A stretch of 64,000 nucleotides of DNA from Mameliella sp. MMSF_3455 (lineage in GTDB: Bacteria; Pseudomonadota; Alphaproteobacteria; Rhodobacterales; Rhodobacteraceae), in NCBI RefSeq assembly GCF_030733205.1, contig NZ_JASHJL010000004.1, forward strand, positions 62,001 to 126,000, read 5' to 3'. A model generated the notes under the pieces. It made no database searches. It was not told the DNA's origin and was given only the letters and a program-made list of their open reading frames with translations. Each line of letters begins with the position of its first letter. The first letter of the stretch is position 1. A program made the position numbers and the translations under genes. This document shows positions 17,984 through 28,397 of this stretch, piece after piece.

Positions 17984-18487
17984 ATGTCTCGTGATCCCAT
18001 TGCCCTGACCATTCCCGACCTGTCGGCCTTTGCCAAGTCCCTGCGCGCGGGGTTGGACAGTCCGCCCTCGCACCTCGAGATGCTGGGGCTGATTGCCCGC
18101 GCCGCGGGGTATCGCAACTACCAGCACATGCGCGCGCGGCTGGGGGACAGCCCGGCAGAGCCGCTGGACGACCGTGCGGTTGCCCGCGCGGCACGGTTCT
18201 TTGACGATGCGGCCCGGTTCACGGACTGGCCGGGGCGTACCTCGGTGCAGGGCCTCTGCCTCTGGGTGATCTGGGCTCAATTGCCGCCGGGCACCACCTG
18301 GACGGAACGTGAGATCAGCGCCCGGATCGACACCCTGTGCACCTTTCGCGATGCGGCACAGATCCGCCGGGCGATGATCGAACACGGGCTCTTGCGGCGC
18401 GAACGGGACGGCAGTGCTTATGCTCGTCTGGAACGGCGTCCCAGCGCCGAGGCCCGTGCCCTGATTGCCCGCGTGTTGCGGCCGTGA
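17984..18487 (+). CDS. DUF2087 domain-containing protein
   Basis: 167-residue soluble protein. The C-terminal 85 residues (TTWTEREISARIDTLCTFRD, then RRAMIEHGLLRRERDGSAYAR) form the DUF2087 domain, a winged-helix-like fold often fused to regulators. The N-terminal part (LSAFAKSLRAGL to GYRNYQHMRARLG) resembles the small helical domain of glyoxalase-related regulatory proteins. Function is unknown; a role in transcription control is possible. CGGAGG precedes the ATG. The 210 bases upstream hold no gene. Confidence 0.8.
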   Translation: MSRDPIALTIPDLSAFAKSLRAGLDSPPSHLEMLGLIARAAGYRNYQHMRARLGDSPAEPLDDRAVARAARFFDDAARFTDWPGRTSVQGLCLWVIWAQLPPGTTWTEREISARIDTLCTFRDAAQIRRAMIEHGLLRRERDGSAYARLERRPSAEARALIARVLRP

Positions 18488-18557
18488 CGCGGCGTTTGGC
18501 TTTGCCATTCGCCCGCCTGCGATGTTTGATGCCGCCAAGGTTACAGGGAGCATACCC

Positions 18558-19334
18558 ATGCAGTACGACATGATCACCTACGCGGTGGCCGAGGACATCG
18601 CCACCGTGACGCTGAACCGGCCGGACGTGATGAACGCGCTGAACACCCAGATGCGGGCCGAGATCACCGACGCGGTCGAGCGCGGCGGGCGCGAGGCGCG
18701 GGTCGTGGTGTTGACCGGCTCCGGCCGTTCCTTCTGTTCGGGACAGGACCTGGGAGATGGCGGCAATGCCGCCAACCTGGATCTGGAGCGGACACTGCGC
18801 GACGAATACGTGCCGATGCTGAGGGCGATCTATGACTGCCGGGTGCCGACGATCAGCGCGGTCAACGGCGCGGCGGCGGGGGCAGGGGCCAACCTGGCTC
18901 TCGCGGCCGATGTGGTGATCGCGGCGGAATCGGCCTTTTTCCTGCAGGCCTTCACCCGGATCGGGCTGATCCCGGATGCGGGCGGCACCTGGCTTTTGCC
19001 GCGGCAGATGGGGCTGGCCAAGGCCATGGGCGCGGCGCTCTTCGCCGAAAAGATCACCGCGGCGCAGGCGGATGCCTGGGGCATGATCTGGGAGGCCGTG
19101 GCCGACGATGTCTTCGGCGCCCATGTCGCGGCCCGCGCCCGGCACCTGGCGCAGGGCCCCACGGCGGCCTATGCGCGTGTGAAACAGGCTCTGCGGGCCT
19201 CGTACGACAACGACCTGGAACGGCAACTGGGGGTGGAGTCGAAACTTCAGGGGGAATGCGGCAAGACGCGGGACTTCAAGGAAGGCGTTGTGGCCTTTCA
19301 CGAAAAGCGGCCGGCGGTCTACGAAGGGCGGTGA
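18558..19334 (+). CDS. Enoyl-CoA hydratase/isomerase family protein (PaaG-like)
   Basis: 258-residue crotonase-fold enzyme acting on CoA thioesters. The oxyanion-hole segments are FCSGQDLGDGG (about 61-71) and AVNGAAAGAGANLALAADVV (about 102-121). It is closest in pattern to the PaaG group (2-(1,2-epoxy-1,2-dihydrophenyl)acetyl-CoA isomerase): ARIGLIPDAGGTW-type segment TRIGLIPDAGGTWLLPR with Asp where hydratases usually have Glu. Other phenylacetate genes are absent nearby, so a general beta-oxidation isomerase role is equally possible. AGGGAG lies 8 bases before the ATG at 18558. Confidence 0.88.
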   Translation: MQYDMITYAVAEDIATVTLNRPDVMNALNTQMRAEITDAVERGGREARVVVLTGSGRSFCSGQDLGDGGNAANLDLERTLRDEYVPMLRAIYDCRVPTISAVNGAAAGAGANLALAADVVIAAESAFFLQAFTRIGLIPDAGGTWLLPRQMGLAKAMGAALFAEKITAAQADAWGMIWEAVADDVFGAHVAARARHLAQGPTAAYARVKQALRASYDNDLERQLGVESKLQGECGKTRDFKEGVVAFHEKRPAVYEGR

Positions 19335-19455
19335 GCGGGCAAAGGGGGCTCTGCCCCCCGCCTTCGGCACCCCCGGAGGCATTTATCGGCCCAAAGAAAA
19401 ACGAAGACGGCGTTCCGGCACGATTTCCGAGGCGCATGGAGGCTCAAACGGAAAA

Positions 19456-19478
19456 GGCCCGGGCGGTGTGCCCGGGCC
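19456..19478 (-). terminator. Rho-independent terminator of gltA (bidirectional shape)
   Basis: Perfect 9-bp stem (GGCCCGGGC / GCCCGGGCC), loop GGTGT. On the minus strand it is followed by TTTTC and on the plus strand by TTTC. It lies 24 bases past the gltA stop. Confidence 0.85.
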
Positions 19479-19501
19479 TTTCGCGTCCGTGAAATCCGCG
19501 T

Positions 19502-20797
19502 TCAGCGGTTTTCGATGTCGACGTAGTCGCGCAGGGTCTCGCCCAGGTACAGCTGGCGCGGGCGGCCAATCTTGTTCTGCGGATCGTTCAGCATCTCTTT
19601 CCACTGGCTGACCCAGCCGACGGTGCGCGACAGCGCAAAGATCGGCGTGAACATCGAGGTCGGGAAGCCCATCGCCTCGAGAATGATGCCCGAGTAGAAA
19701 TCGACGTTCGGGAACAGTTTTTTCTCCGAGAAGTAAGGGTCCGCAAGCGCCTGCTTTTCCAGTTCCTTCGCGGTGGCGAGGATCGGGTTGTTCTCGACGC
19801 CCAGAAGGTCCAGCACCTCGTCGGCGGACTGCTTCATGACCTTCGCACGCGGGTCGAAGTTCTTGTAGACCCGGTGGCCAAAGCCCATCAGTCGGAAGGG
19901 GTCGTTCTTGTCCTTTGCGCGGGCAATGTACTCGGGGATGTTCTCGGGCGAGCCGATTTCCTTGAGCATTTCCAGGCAAGCCTGGTTGGCGCCACCGTGC
20001 GCCGGACCCCAGAGGCAGGCGATGCCGGCGGCGATACAGGCAAAGGGGTTCGCGCCCGAGGACGAGGCGAGGCGCACCGTCGAGGTCGAGGCGTTCTGCT
20101 CGTGGTCCGCGTGCAGGGTAAAGATCCGGTCCATGGCACGGCTCAGGATCGGGTCCACGACGTATTCCTCGGCCGGAACCGAGAAGCACATGTGGAGGAA
20201 GTTCGCCGCGTAATCCAGGTCATTGCGCGGATAGACGAAAGGCTGGCCGACCGAGTACTTGTAGGCCATGGCCGCGATCGTCGGCATCTTGGCGATCAGG
20301 CGGTGGCTGGCGATCTCGCGCTGGCGCGGGTCGTTGATGTCGGTCGAATCGTGGTAGAAGGCCGCCATCGCGCCGACCACGCCGACCATGATCGCCATGG
20401 GATGCGCGTCACGCCGGAATCCACGGAAGAAGTTGTACATCTGTTCGTGGATCATCGTGTGGCGGGTGATCGTGTTCTCGAACTGCTCCAGTTCTTCCGC
20501 CTTGGGCAGGTAGCCGTAGAGCAGCAGGAAACAGACTTCGAGATAATGCGACTTGGACGCCAGCTGGTCGATCGGGTAGCCGCGGTGCAGCAACTCACCC
20601 TTGTCGCCGTCGATGAAGGTGATGGTCGAATCGCAGGAGGCGGTCGAGGTGAACCCGGGGTCATAGGTGAAGACACCGGCCTGGCCATAGAGCTTGCGAA
20701 TGTCGATCACGTCCGGACCGGCGGTCGGCGAGTGCATCGGCAGTTCAAATTCCTTGCCGTCGATCGAAAGCGTCGCGGTCTTGCTGGTCTCAGCCAT
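19502..20797 (-). CDS. gltA: Citrate synthase, type II
   Basis: 431-residue citrate synthase condensing acetyl-CoA with oxaloacetate at the head of the TCA cycle. The N-terminal strand domain ([11 protein letters not shown]) marks the NADH-sensitive hexameric type of Gram-negative bacteria. Catalytic segments: [15 protein letters not shown] (active His), [15 protein letters not shown] (His of the oxaloacetate site) and [15 protein letters not shown]. Start ATG at 20797 has AGAGGG nine bases upstream; an ATG at 20806 falls right on that site and is rejected. It lies 79 bases downstream of gltX on the same strand. Confidence 0.97.
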   Translation of the reverse strand: MAETSKTATLSIDGKEFELPMHSPTAGPDVIDIRKLYGQAGVFTYDPGFTSTASCDSTITFIDGDKGELLHRGYPIDQLASKSHYLEVCFLLLYGYLPKAEELEQFENTITRHTMIHEQMYNFFRGFRRDAHPMAIMVGVVGAMAAFYHDSTDINDPRQREIASHRLIAKMPTIAAMAYKYSVGQPFVYPRNDLDYAANFLHMCFSVPAEEYVVDPILSRAMDRIFTLHADHEQNASTSTVRLASSSGANPFACIAAGIACLWGPAHGGANQACLEMLKEIGSPENIPEYIARAKDKNDPFRLMGFGHRVYKNFDPRAKVMKQSADEVLDLLGVENNPILATAKELEKQALADPYFSEKKLFPNVDFYSGIILEAMGFPTSMFTPIFALSRTVGWVSQWKEMLNDPQNKIGRPRQLYLGETLRDYVDIENR

Positions 20798-20876
20798 GCT
20801 AGTCATCCCTCTTATGTCGTGAAGCGGGGCCGTGAGACGGCCCAGCCGGTTGAAGTCACATGGCCGGTCCGGGGCC

Positions 20877-22292
20877 TCAGCCCTCTTCTTCGGCCGCGGC
20901 CCGGGCCAGCCGTGCAAGGCTTTCGTCGCGGCCCAGGACGAGCATCATGTCGAAGACCGAAGGGGTCACGGCGCGCCCGGCGAGCGCCGCCCGCAGCGGG
21001 CCGGCCAGCTTGCCGAACTTGGTCCCCTGATCCTCGGCGAAACGGTTGAGAACCGCCTCCAGTTCGTCTCGGGACCAGCTAGCATCTTGCAGGTGCGGCG
21101 TCAACGCGGCCAGTATACCACGGGATACCGCGTCAAGGTTCTTTGCCGCCTTCGCATCCGGCCGAACCGGGGTATCCGTCAGGACAAAGTGCGCCTTTTC
21201 AAGAAGTTCGGGAAATGTCTTGGCCCGGTCTTTGAGGCAATACATCGCACGATGCAATCCGTCGCGTTGAGCCTCTGTCAGGGCGGTTTCACCTGTGGCT
21301 GCAAGAAACGCCTCGATTTCTTGCAGCAGTGCAGCATCCTCGCTGATCGCGATGTGCTGGCCGCAGAGGTTTTCGAGCTTCTTGAGATCGAACCGGGCCG
21401 GCGACTTGCCGATCCCGTCCAGCCCGAACCAATCCCGCGCCTGCGCATCGGTAAAGAACTCGTCGTCGCCGTGGCTCCATCCCAGCCGCGCCAGGTAGTT
21501 GCGCATGCCGGCCGCCGGGTAGCCCATCTTCTGGTATTCGTCGGCGCCAAGCGCACCATGACGCTTCGACAGTTTCTTGCCGTCCGGCCCGTGGATCAGG
21601 GGGATATGGGCGTAGACCGGCAGCGGCCAACCCATCGCGGTATAGATGCCCATCTGGCGCGCGGCGTTGTTGAGGTGATCGTCGCCCCGGATCACATGGG
21701 TCACACCCATGTCGAAATCGTCGACCACGACGGCCAGCATGTAGACGGGCGAGCCGTCCGAGCGCAGCAGCACCATGTCATCAAGCTGGTCGTTGCGGAT
21801 GGTGACGCGACCCTGAACCTGGTCCTCGATCACCGTCTCGCCGTCCTTCGGAGTCTTGAGGCGCACAACGTAAGGCGCGTCCGGGTGCGTCGCCGGATCG
21901 ACGTCGCGCCACGGGCTCTGGAACAGGGTCGAGCGGCCATCGGCCCGCGCGGCCTCGCGAAAAGCCTCGATCTCTTCCTGCGTCGAGAAGCACTTGTAGG
22001 CTGCGTCCTTGGCGAGCAGCTCATGGGCAACCTCGGCGTGACGGGGGGCGCGTTCGAACTGGCTGACGACCTCGCCGTCATGGTCCAGACCCAGCCAGTC
22101 CAGCCCGCGCAGGATCGCCTCTGTCGCCTCCGGTGTCGAACGTGCGCGGTCCGTATCCTCAATCCGCAGCAGGAACTTGCCGCCACGGCCCCTGGCATAG
22201 AGCCAGTTGAACAGCGCGGTGCGTGCGCCGCCTATGTGCAGGAAACCGGTGGGTGAGGGGGCAAAGCGGGTGACGACCTGTGCGTCGGACAT
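20877..22292 (-). CDS. gltX: Glutamyl-tRNA synthetase (non-discriminating or Glu-specific GlnRS-type unknown)
   Basis: 471-residue class I aminoacyl-tRNA synthetase that charges tRNA(Glu). The HIGH-type motif is [18 protein letters not shown] near the N-terminus and the KMSKS-type motif is KKLSKRHGA. Length agrees with the bacterial family. Alphaproteobacteria often carry two GltX copies and use GatCAB for Gln-tRNA; which copy this is cannot be told. Start ATG at 22292 ([10 protein letters not shown]) follows AAAGG; an ATG six codons upstream is less favoured. It is divergent from comEC across 76 bases that include a CtrA-like box. Confidence 0.95.
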   Translation of the reverse strand: MSDAQVVTRFAPSPTGFLHIGGARTALFNWLYARGRGGKFLLRIEDTDRARSTPEATEAILRGLDWLGLDHDGEVVSQFERAPRHAEVAHELLAKDAAYKCFSTQEEIEAFREAARADGRSTLFQSPWRDVDPATHPDAPYVVRLKTPKDGETVIEDQVQGRVTIRNDQLDDMVLLRSDGSPVYMLAVVVDDFDMGVTHVIRGDDHLNNAARQMGIYTAMGWPLPVYAHIPLIHGPDGKKLSKRHGALGADEYQKMGYPAAGMRNYLARLGWSHGDDEFFTDAQARDWFGLDGIGKSPARFDLKKLENLCGQHIAISEDAALLQEIEAFLAATGETALTEAQRDGLHRAMYCLKDRAKTFPELLEKAHFVLTDTPVRPDAKAAKNLDAVSRGILAALTPHLQDASWSRDELEAVLNRFAEDQGTKFGKLAGPLRAALAGRAVTPSVFDMMLVLGRDESLARLARAAAEEEG

Positions 22293-22297
22293 CTTGG

Positions 22298-22312
22298 TTA
22301 ACCTTTTCATAA
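22298..22312. promoter_or_regulatory. CtrA-like box (TTAA-N7-ATAA) before comEC
   Basis: TTAA CCTTTTC ATAA matches the CtrA consensus TTAA-N7-TTAA at seven of eight positions. It is 57 bases upstream of the comEC start and just upstream of gltX. In R. capsulatus the genes for uptake of GTA-borne DNA, comEC among them, are under CtrA control. Similar partial matches can arise by chance in AT-rich spacers. Confidence 0.4.
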
Positions 22313-22368
22313 CGGCATCGGGGCTAGGCTTTGCCGTTCCTTAACGAGCCGCCCAACGGGGGGCAAGC

Positions 22369-24444
22369 ATGGGTCAGGTCATGACGTGGCTGGCCGCCCT
22401 TCTCCTGGGGCAACGCGGTCATCTCTTTCCCTGGGCGCCGGTCTGCCTGGCAACCGGCATCGGGGTCTATTTCGCGATCCGCGCCGAACCATCGGCGACG
22501 GTGCTCTGGGCCTGTGGCGGGATTGGCTGTCTTGCCCTGGTGCAACACCGCGCCGGACCGCTCTGGGGGCCGTTGCTGGGTGCGGTTGCGCTGGCAGCGG
22601 CGGGGTTTGCGCTTGCCGGTGTGCGGGCGCAGCAGGTGGCCGGGCCAGTCCTTGATTTCCGGTATTACGGCGCGATCGAGGGGCGAGTGATCCAGATCGA
22701 CCGCTCGGCCTCGGACGCGCTGCGGTTGACGCTGGACCGGGTGGTGCTGGAACGCATGGACCCGGACGAGGTGCCGCTGCGTGTCCGCGTTTCGCTGCAT
22801 GGTCAGCAGGGCTATCTTGACCCGCGCCCGGGGCAGGTGGTGATCCTGACCGGGCACCTCTCCCCACCGGGTGGCGCGGTCGAGCCGGGCGGTTTCGATT
22901 TCCGCCGCCATGCCTGGTTCCTGCGACTCGGTGCGGTGGGCTACACGCGCAGTCCGGTCCTGCTGTTGCAAGAGGCCGATGACAGCCTGCCCGTGGCGCG
23001 GTTGCGGCTGTGGCTGTCGGCCCGGGTTCAGGCGGCCCTGCCTGGAGAACGGGGTGCCTTTGCTGCCGCGATCATGACCGGAGACCGCTCCGGTATGGGA
23101 CAGGAGACGCTGCAGGCCTTGCGGGACAGCAACCTGGCGCATCTGTTGGCGATTTCCGGGCTGCACATGGGGCTGTTGGCGGGCTTCGTGTTCGCGGCCC
23201 TGCGACTGATCCTGATCCTGCCACGCCACGCCCGCCATCACTGGCCCGGAAAAAAGCTGGCCGCTCTTGGCGCGTTGTTGGCCGCCGCAGGGTACCTGGC
23301 GCTCTCCGGGGGCAACGTCGCGACCGAGCGCGCCTTCATCATGGTGGCGGCGGCGCTCTGCGCTTTGATGCTGGACCGCCGGGCCTTGAGCCTGCGCAGC
23401 GTGGCCATTGCGGCGCTGGTTGTGCTGGTGATGCGGCCCGAGGCGCTGCTGGGGCCGGGGTTCCAGATGTCCTTTGCCGCCACCACCGCGCTGGTCGCGG
23501 TCTTTGAACAGGTCAGCCTGCTTCAGCGCGACCGCAAGTGGCCACGCTGGATCGCGCCGATCCTTTCGGTCGTCGTGTCCTCGGCCGTGGCGGGGGCGGC
23601 GACGGCGCCGGTGGGCATGGCGCATTTCAACCAGGTTGCGCATTTCGGCTTGGTCGCCAACCTCGTGGCCGTGCCGGTCATGGGGATCTGGGTGGTTCCG
23701 CTGGCGGTTCTGGCGGCGCTGCTGATGCCCTTGGGTGTGGACTGGATCGCCCTGGAACTCATGGCGCTGGGACTGGGCTGGATCCTTGGCGTCGCGCATA
23801 CGGTGGCGGATTGGGAGGGCTCCGTCGGACATGTCGTGGCGCCCGGTCCCTGGGTGTTGCCGCTGATCGCCTTTGGCGGGCTGATTATGTGCCTTTGGCG
23901 GGGCCGTGGGCGGCTGGCCGGACTGGTGCCTTTGGGGATGGCGGTGGCGCTCTGGGTGGGAACCGACAGGCCCGGAGTGCTGATCTCGGACAGCGGGACG
24001 CTGGTCGGGATCATGTTGCCAGAGGGGCGGGCTCTGTCACGCGACCGCGGGTCGGGCTTCGTGGCGGGCGTCTGGCTGGAAAACGACGGACTTGGTCATG
24101 TCCAGCCCGAGGCGGCGGCGCTTTGGCCCACGCCGGTCGAGGGGCGCGTGGCGCGGGCAATCATCGGGGACCTGGAGATCCTGCACCTGCAGGGCAAGCG
24201 CGCCGCGCGCGGTGTTTCCGGCTGTCATTCCGGACAGATCGTGGTGTCCAGTGTGGCGTTGAGCCTGCCGGGCGACTGCGAGGTCTTCGATCCGCCGCGC
24301 CTGAAGGACAGCGGATCCGTCGCGGTCTGGCTGAAGGATGGTGTGCACCTGGTGACCGACCGTGACCTCTCGGGCCACCGGCTCTGGCATGGCGGCGCGC
24401 CGGAACCGGTGCGGCTGGCGCGCTCTGCGGTAGCTGGTCAGTAG
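22369..24444 (+). CDS. comEC: ComEC/Rec2-family DNA-uptake channel
   Basis: 691-residue inner-membrane protein of natural transformation, thought to carry single-stranded DNA into the cytoplasm. N-terminal membrane helices and an OB-like DUF4131 region (about 90-190) precede the competence domain, with [20 protein letters not shown] and [20 protein letters not shown], the most diagnostic motif. The C-terminal soluble part (about 545-691) aligns in position with the metallo-beta-lactamase domain of Gram-positive ComEC but shows no HxHxDH motif, so it is probably not a nuclease. It overlaps lexA tail to tail by seven bases. Confidence 0.92.
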   Translation: MGQVMTWLAALLLGQRGHLFPWAPVCLATGIGVYFAIRAEPSATVLWACGGIGCLALVQHRAGPLWGPLLGAVALAAAGFALAGVRAQQVAGPVLDFRYYGAIEGRVIQIDRSASDALRLTLDRVVLERMDPDEVPLRVRVSLHGQQGYLDPRPGQVVILTGHLSPPGGAVEPGGFDFRRHAWFLRLGAVGYTRSPVLLLQEADDSLPVARLRLWLSARVQAALPGERGAFAAAIMTGDRSGMGQETLQALRDSNLAHLLAISGLHMGLLAGFVFAALRLILILPRHARHHWPGKKLAALGALLAAAGYLALSGGNVATERAFIMVAAALCALMLDRRALSLRSVAIAALVVLVMRPEALLGPGFQMSFAATTALVAVFEQVSLLQRDRKWPRWIAPILSVVVSSAVAGAATAPVGMAHFNQVAHFGLVANLVAVPVMGIWVVPLAVLAALLMPLGVDWIALELMALGLGWILGVAHTVADWEGSVGHVVAPGPWVLPLIAFGGLIMCLWRGRGRLAGLVPLGMAVALWVGTDRPGVLISDSGTLVGIMLPEGRALSRDRGSGFVAGVWLENDGLGHVQPEAAALWPTPVEGRVARAIIGDLEILHLQGKRAARGVSGCHSGQIVVSSVALSLPGDCEVFDPPRLKDSGSVAVWLKDGVHLVTDRDLSGHRLWHGGAPEPVRLARSAVAGQ

Positions 24445-25133
24445 GTGCGGATCAGGCCGACAAGACGGCCCTGCACGGTGACGGCCCCCCGGGGCAATAC
24501 ACGCGGTTCGTAGACCGGGTTCGCGGCCTCGAGGACGATCATCTCCCCCTTGCGGCGAAACCGTTTCAGCGTGGCCTCGTACCCTTCGATCTGGGCCACC
24601 ACGATGTCGCCGTCCGCGGCGTCCGAAGTTTCGCGGATCACCACCACGTCGCCGTCGTTGATGCCCGCCTCGATCATCGAGTCGCCCTTGACCTCGAGCG
24701 CGTAGTGACGCCCCTGGCCGTGCAGCATCTGCCCGGGCACAGAGACGCCCGGCGCGGGGTCATTGATCGCCTCGATCGGCCGGCCGGCGGCGATGCTGCC
24801 GACCAGCGGCAGCTCAGCCAGATTCGCCGGCCCAAGGTCAAAGGCTTCCGAAGGCCGGTTGTCGGGACGGTCGCCCTCGATCACCTTGGGTGAGAAGCCG
24901 GCAGGCTGGCCGCCAAGGCTTTCGGGCAGTTTCACGATCTCGATTGCCCGCGCCCGATGGGCCAGGCGACGGATGAACCCGCGTTCTTCCAACGCGGTGA
25001 TCAGGCGGTGAATGCCGGACTTGGACCGCAGGTTCAGCGCGTCCTTCATCTCGTCAAAGCTGGGGGGGACACCGTCACGGGTCATCCGCTTGTTGATGAA
25101 ATCGAGAAGGTCGAGTTGTTTTTTTGTCAGCAT
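24438..25133 (-). CDS. lexA: SOS-response repressor LexA
   Basis: 231-residue SOS repressor and self-cleaving protease. N-terminal winged helix (1-65; the recognition helix includes [16 protein letters not shown]), cleavage site A116-G117 in SIAAGRPI, catalytic Ser152 (GDSMIEAG) and Lys190 (EATLKRF). RecA-stimulated cleavage derepresses DNA-repair genes. A perfect alphaproteobacterial SOS box lies 27 bases upstream of the ATG, so the gene is autoregulated. The moeA stop lies 156 bases upstream on the same strand, but the SOS box suggests an own promoter. Confidence 0.97.
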   Translation of the reverse strand: MLTKKQLDLLDFINKRMTRDGVPPSFDEMKDALNLRSKSGIHRLITALEERGFIRRLAHRARAIEIVKLPESLGGQPAGFSPKVIEGDRPDNRPSEAFDLGPANLAELPLVGSIAAGRPIEAINDPAPGVSVPGQMLHGQGRHYALEVKGDSMIEAGINDGDVVVIRETSDAADGDIVVAQIEGYEATLKRFRRKGEMIVLEAANPVYEPRVLPRGAVTVQGRLVGLIRTY

Positions 25134-25159
25134 GCTCAGCCCCGCAGTTGTTAACTTTT

Positions 25160-25174
25160 GTTCTACGGCTGTTC
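25160..25174. promoter_or_regulatory. SOS box (GTTC-N7-GTTC) of lexA
   Basis: GTTC TACGGCT GTTC is an exact match to the direct-repeat LexA operator of Alphaproteobacteria (GTTC-N7-GTTC), placed 27 bases before the lexA start codon. Confidence 0.9.
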
Positions 25175-25289
25175 ATGTTTTGTGTCAACGATCATGTGGA
25201 TAAGCCCTGCGTCCTGTTGCGCATTGGCGTCAACAGTGCACCAGGCGCAACCTGACCGTCATGGGGCGTTTCGTGCGGCGCGACGGCCG

Positions 25290-26456
25290 TTATAGCGGCA
25301 GGTAGTCCACCATTGCGCCGGTCTTGCGTTCCGCATCGCCTACGGGGCGCACCAACAGCGCGTTCGCCTTGCCCAGTACGCTGAGCAGACTGGAATCCTG
25401 CCGGTCCAGCGCCCGGATTCCGTCGTCGTCCAATTGCGCGCGCATGTAGTGTTCGCGCGGGCCATTCTGCATGAGCGGCGCGCTCAACCGGGCTTTGAGC
25501 CGTGGCGAGGCTGCGGTGCCCAGTCCCAGCATTGCCCGGATCACGGGCGCCAGGAAGACATGACCACAGACCATCGCAGACACCGGATTGCCCGGCAGGC
25601 CCACCATCATGGCACCGTTCAAGCGGCCCGACATCAGCGGTTTGCCGGGGCGCATGGCAACCTTGTGAAAGGCCCGCTCCATCCCGAGTTCGCCCGCCAC
25701 ACGCGCCACCAGGTCATGGTCCCCGACCGAGGCCCCCCCGATGGTGACAACCAGATCCGCGTCGTCGACCAGCGAGAACCCGTGGATCAGCGACTCTGTC
25801 GTATCGCGGGCGATGGGCAGGATGCGGGGCTCTGCGCCCAGGTCGCGCAAAAGCGCATGCAGGCCAAAGGTGTTCGAGGCGATGATCTGGTCCGGGCCGG
25901 GCGTGTCGCCCGGCATCACCAGCTCATCCCCGGTCGAGATCAGCGCAACGCGCGGTCTCCGGGTGACGGGAACCTCGGCAATGTTCATCGCCGCCAGCAG
26001 GGCCACGTCCTGCGGCGTCAGGCGGCGGGGTGCCTCAACCGTCTGGCCGACGCGGAAATCGGTGCCCGCGGGCCGAATATAGGGGTTGTCGTCCAGATCC
26101 TCATTGAGGGTGATGGTCTCGCCGTCGCGTGTCACGTCCTCTTGGATGATGATGCGTACGGCCCCCTCCGGGACGGGGGCGCCGGTAAAGATGCGCACCG
26201 CTTCGCCGGGGCCGACACTGCCCTCGAAACGGGTTCCGGCGGCGCTTTCGCCGATAACGGTGAACCGCTGGCCCGGCGCAGCCTCCGGCACGGCGTAGCC
26301 GTCCATCGCCGAGGCGGGAAAGGGCGGTTGATCGCGCCGCGCAGTGACGGGCTGCGCCAGCACACGGCCCGCAGCCTGGACCAGCGGCACGGTTTCCACC
26401 GGCAGCGGTTCGGCAAGCGCGAAAAGCTGGTCGAGGGCCTCGGAAACGGAGATCAT
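25290..26456 (-). CDS. moeA: Molybdopterin molybdotransferase MoeA
   Basis: 388-residue enzyme that inserts molybdate into adenylated molybdopterin, the last step of molybdenum cofactor synthesis. Typical segments: [15 protein letters not shown] at the N-terminus, [19 protein letters not shown], the MogA-like domain with [14 protein letters not shown] and [11 protein letters not shown], and [17 protein letters not shown]. Length fits (about 400). Last gene of the coupled run trpG-trpD-ung-trpC-moaC-moeA; its ATG overlaps the moaC stop by four bases. Confidence 0.96.
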   Translation of the reverse strand: MISVSEALDQLFALAEPLPVETVPLVQAAGRVLAQPVTARRDQPPFPASAMDGYAVPEAAPGQRFTVIGESAAGTRFEGSVGPGEAVRIFTGAPVPEGAVRIIIQEDVTRDGETITLNEDLDDNPYIRPAGTDFRVGQTVEAPRRLTPQDVALLAAMNIAEVPVTRRPRVALISTGDELVMPGDTPGPDQIIASNTFGLHALLRDLGAEPRILPIARDTTESLIHGFSLVDDADLVVTIGGASVGDHDLVARVAGELGMERAFHKVAMRPGKPLMSGRLNGAMMVGLPGNPVSAMVCGHVFLAPVIRAMLGLGTAASPRLKARLSAPLMQNGPREHYMRAQLDDDGIRALDRQDSSLLSVLGKANALLVRPVGDAERKTGAMVDYLPL

Positions 26457-26929
26457 TTCGCCTCGTAACGCCCCGATTTGCCACCATCTTTCAGCAGGAC
26501 GCGAATGCCGCCGATCTGCATGTTTTTGTCTACCGCCTTGACCATGTCATAGACCGTCAGTGCGGCGGTCGACACGGCGGTCAGCGCCTCCATCTCGACC
26601 CCGGTCTGGCCCGAGGTCTTGACGGTCGCCGTGATGCGCAGGCCGGGCAGGTCCGGGTCCTGGGTCAGGTCGACGGTCACCTTGGTCACGGGCAACGGGT
26701 GGCAAAGCGGGATCAGCTCGGGCGTCTTCTTGGCGCCCATGATGCCCGCCAGTCGCGCCACGCCGATCACGTCGCCCTTTTTCGCGCGGCCCTCGGTGAT
26801 CATGGCAAATGTCTCTGGCGCCATTGTCACATGGCCTTCGGCGGTGGCGATGCGATCCGTCACCGGCTTGTCCGAGACATCGACCATATGGGCGTTGCCC
26901 TGGTCGTCGAAATGGCTCAGCCCGCTCAT
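26453..26929 (-). CDS. moaC: Cyclic pyranopterin monophosphate synthase MoaC
   Basis: 158-residue enzyme that, with MoaA, converts GTP to cyclic pyranopterin monophosphate in molybdenum cofactor synthesis. Family motifs: [35 protein letters not shown] (active-site Lys and His) and [21 protein letters not shown] (the KAVDKNM segment follows). Length is standard. It overlaps trpC upstream and moeA downstream by four bases each, so it is read from the trp transcript. Confidence 0.97.
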   Translation of the reverse strand: MSGLSHFDDQGNAHMVDVSDKPVTDRIATAEGHVTMAPETFAMITEGRAKKGDVIGVARLAGIMGAKKTPELIPLCHPLPVTKVTVDLTQDPDLPGLRITATVKTSGQTGVEMEALTAVSTAALTVYDMVKAVDKNMQIGGIRVLLKDGGKSGRYEAK

Positions 26930-27732
26930 GCCGGCACCGGGTTCTCGAGCAGCGCCTGCGTGGCCGCCGCGACATCCGCCTGCCGCATCAGGCTTTCTCC
27001 GATCAGGAAGGCGCGGGCGCCGTAGCCGGCCATATCGGCCAGGTCGGCGGGCGTGTTCAGCCCGGACTCGGAAATCAGGAAACGGTCGTCGGGCAGGCGT
27101 TTCGACAGTGTCCGCGTCGTGTCCAGCGTGGTTTCAAAGGTCTTGAGATTGCGATTGTTGACCCCGATCAGAGGCGAGTTCAGCGCCAGTGCGCGGTCGA
27201 GTTCCTGACCGTCGTGCACCTCGATCAGCGCATCCATGCCCCAGCTCTGCGCGGCCTCCTCCAACTCGGCGGCCTGTGCGTCGCTGACGCTGGCCATGAT
27301 GATCAGGATGCAGTCGGCACCAAGCGCGCGGGCCTCGGCCACCTGGTAGGTGTCATACATGAAGTCCTTGCGCAGCGCCGGCAGCGAACAGGCCGCGCGG
27401 GCGGCGGTCAGGAAGGGCTTGGCCCCCTGGAAACTGGGCGTGTCGGTGAGCACCGAGAGACAGGTGGCGCCACCCGCCTCGTAGGCTTTCGCCAGCGCCT
27501 CGGGGTCGAAGTCCTCGCGGATCAACCCCTTGGAGGGAGACGCCTTCTTGATCTCGGCGATCAGGCCGTAACCGCTCTCGGCGGCCTCCATCAGCGCACC
27601 GGCAAAGCGGCGCACCGGCGGCGCGGCGCGGGCTTCGTCCTCGACCGTGCTCAGCGGCTTGGCGGCCTTGTCGGCGGCGATCTCTTCCAGCTTGTAAGCC
27701 TTGATCTTGTCGAGAATTGTGGTGGTCATCAC
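26926..27732 (-). CDS. trpC: Indole-3-glycerol-phosphate synthase TrpC
   Basis: 268-residue (beta/alpha)8-barrel enzyme closing the indole ring in tryptophan synthesis. Motifs: [20 protein letters not shown] (catalytic Lys), [12 protein letters not shown] (catalytic Lys), [18 protein letters not shown] and [14 protein letters not shown] (phosphate and Glu site). Not fused to TrpF. It overlaps ung upstream and moaC downstream by four bases. Catalyses the step after TrpD and TrpF; trpF, trpB and trpA are elsewhere. Confidence 0.97.
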   Translation of the reverse strand: MMTTTILDKIKAYKLEEIAADKAAKPLSTVEDEARAAPPVRRFAGALMEAAESGYGLIAEIKKASPSKGLIREDFDPEALAKAYEAGGATCLSVLTDTPSFQGAKPFLTAARAACSLPALRKDFMYDTYQVAEARALGADCILIIMASVSDAQAAELEEAAQSWGMDALIEVHDGQELDRALALNSPLIGVNNRNLKTFETTLDTTRTLSKRLPDDRFLISESGLNTPADLADMAGYGARAFLIGESLMRQADVAAATQALLENPVPA

Positions 27733-28397
27733 GGTCCCTTGGGCGTCGTCCAGTTGATCGGCGTCTGGCCCTTGTCCTTAAGCCAGTCGTTGATGCGGGA
27801 AAAGGGGCGCGAGCCGAAAAAGCCCCGGCGCGCCGAGAGGGGCGAAGGATGGGCGCTGGTCAGGACAAGGTGGTCCGCGCCGACAATATGCTTGGCAAAC
27901 CCCTGGGCATGACCACCCCAGAGCAGGAAGGCGCGGGGACGGTCCGACAGCGCGGCCAGCACCTGTTCGGTCAACCGCGCCCATCCCAGTTTCGCATGGG
28001 CCCCGGCCTTGCCTGCCTCGACCGTCAGCGCCGTGTTGAGCAGCAGCACGCCCTGGTCGGCCCAGAAGTGCAGATCGCCATTGTCGGGACAGGCACCGAG
28101 ATCGTCCGTCATCTCCTTGTAGATATTGTTCAAGGAGCGGGGCAGGGGCCGCACGTCCGGTTCTACGGAGAAGGCAAGCCCATGTGCATGGCCCGGTGTC
28201 GGGTAGGGGTCCTGGCCCAGGATCACGACGCGCGTGGCCTCAGGCGGGCAGGCGTCGAGCGCGGCAAAGACCTGATGGGCGGGCGGCAGCACCTGCACGT
28301 CACTTTGTGCAAGTTGCCCCGCGATCCGGGGCAGATCCTGCACGAAAAAGGGCAGATGCCGCCAGCTGTCGGGCGGCGTCAGGGCAGCGTGGGTCAC
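27729..28397 (-). CDS. ung: Uracil-DNA glycosylase, family 1, inside the trp operon
   Basis: 222-residue base-excision enzyme removing uracil from DNA. The water-activating loop is [21 protein letters not shown] (GQDPY with the usual His replaced by Pro, as in many alphaproteobacterial homologues), the uracil-binding part includes [13 protein letters not shown], and the DNA-intercalation loop is HPSPLSA. It sits between trpD and trpC and overlaps both by four bases, so its expression must follow the tryptophan operon. No own promoter is visible. Confidence 0.95.
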   Translation of the reverse strand: MTHAALTPPDSWRHLPFFVQDLPRIAGQLAQSDVQVLPPAHQVFAALDACPPEATRVVILGQDPYPTPGHAHGLAFSVEPDVRPLPRSLNNIYKEMTDDLGACPDNGDLHFWADQGVLLLNTALTVEAGKAGAHAKLGWARLTEQVLAALSDRPRAFLLWGGHAQGFAKHIVGADHLVLTSAHPSPLSARRGFFGSRPFSRINDWLKDKGQTPINWTTPKGP

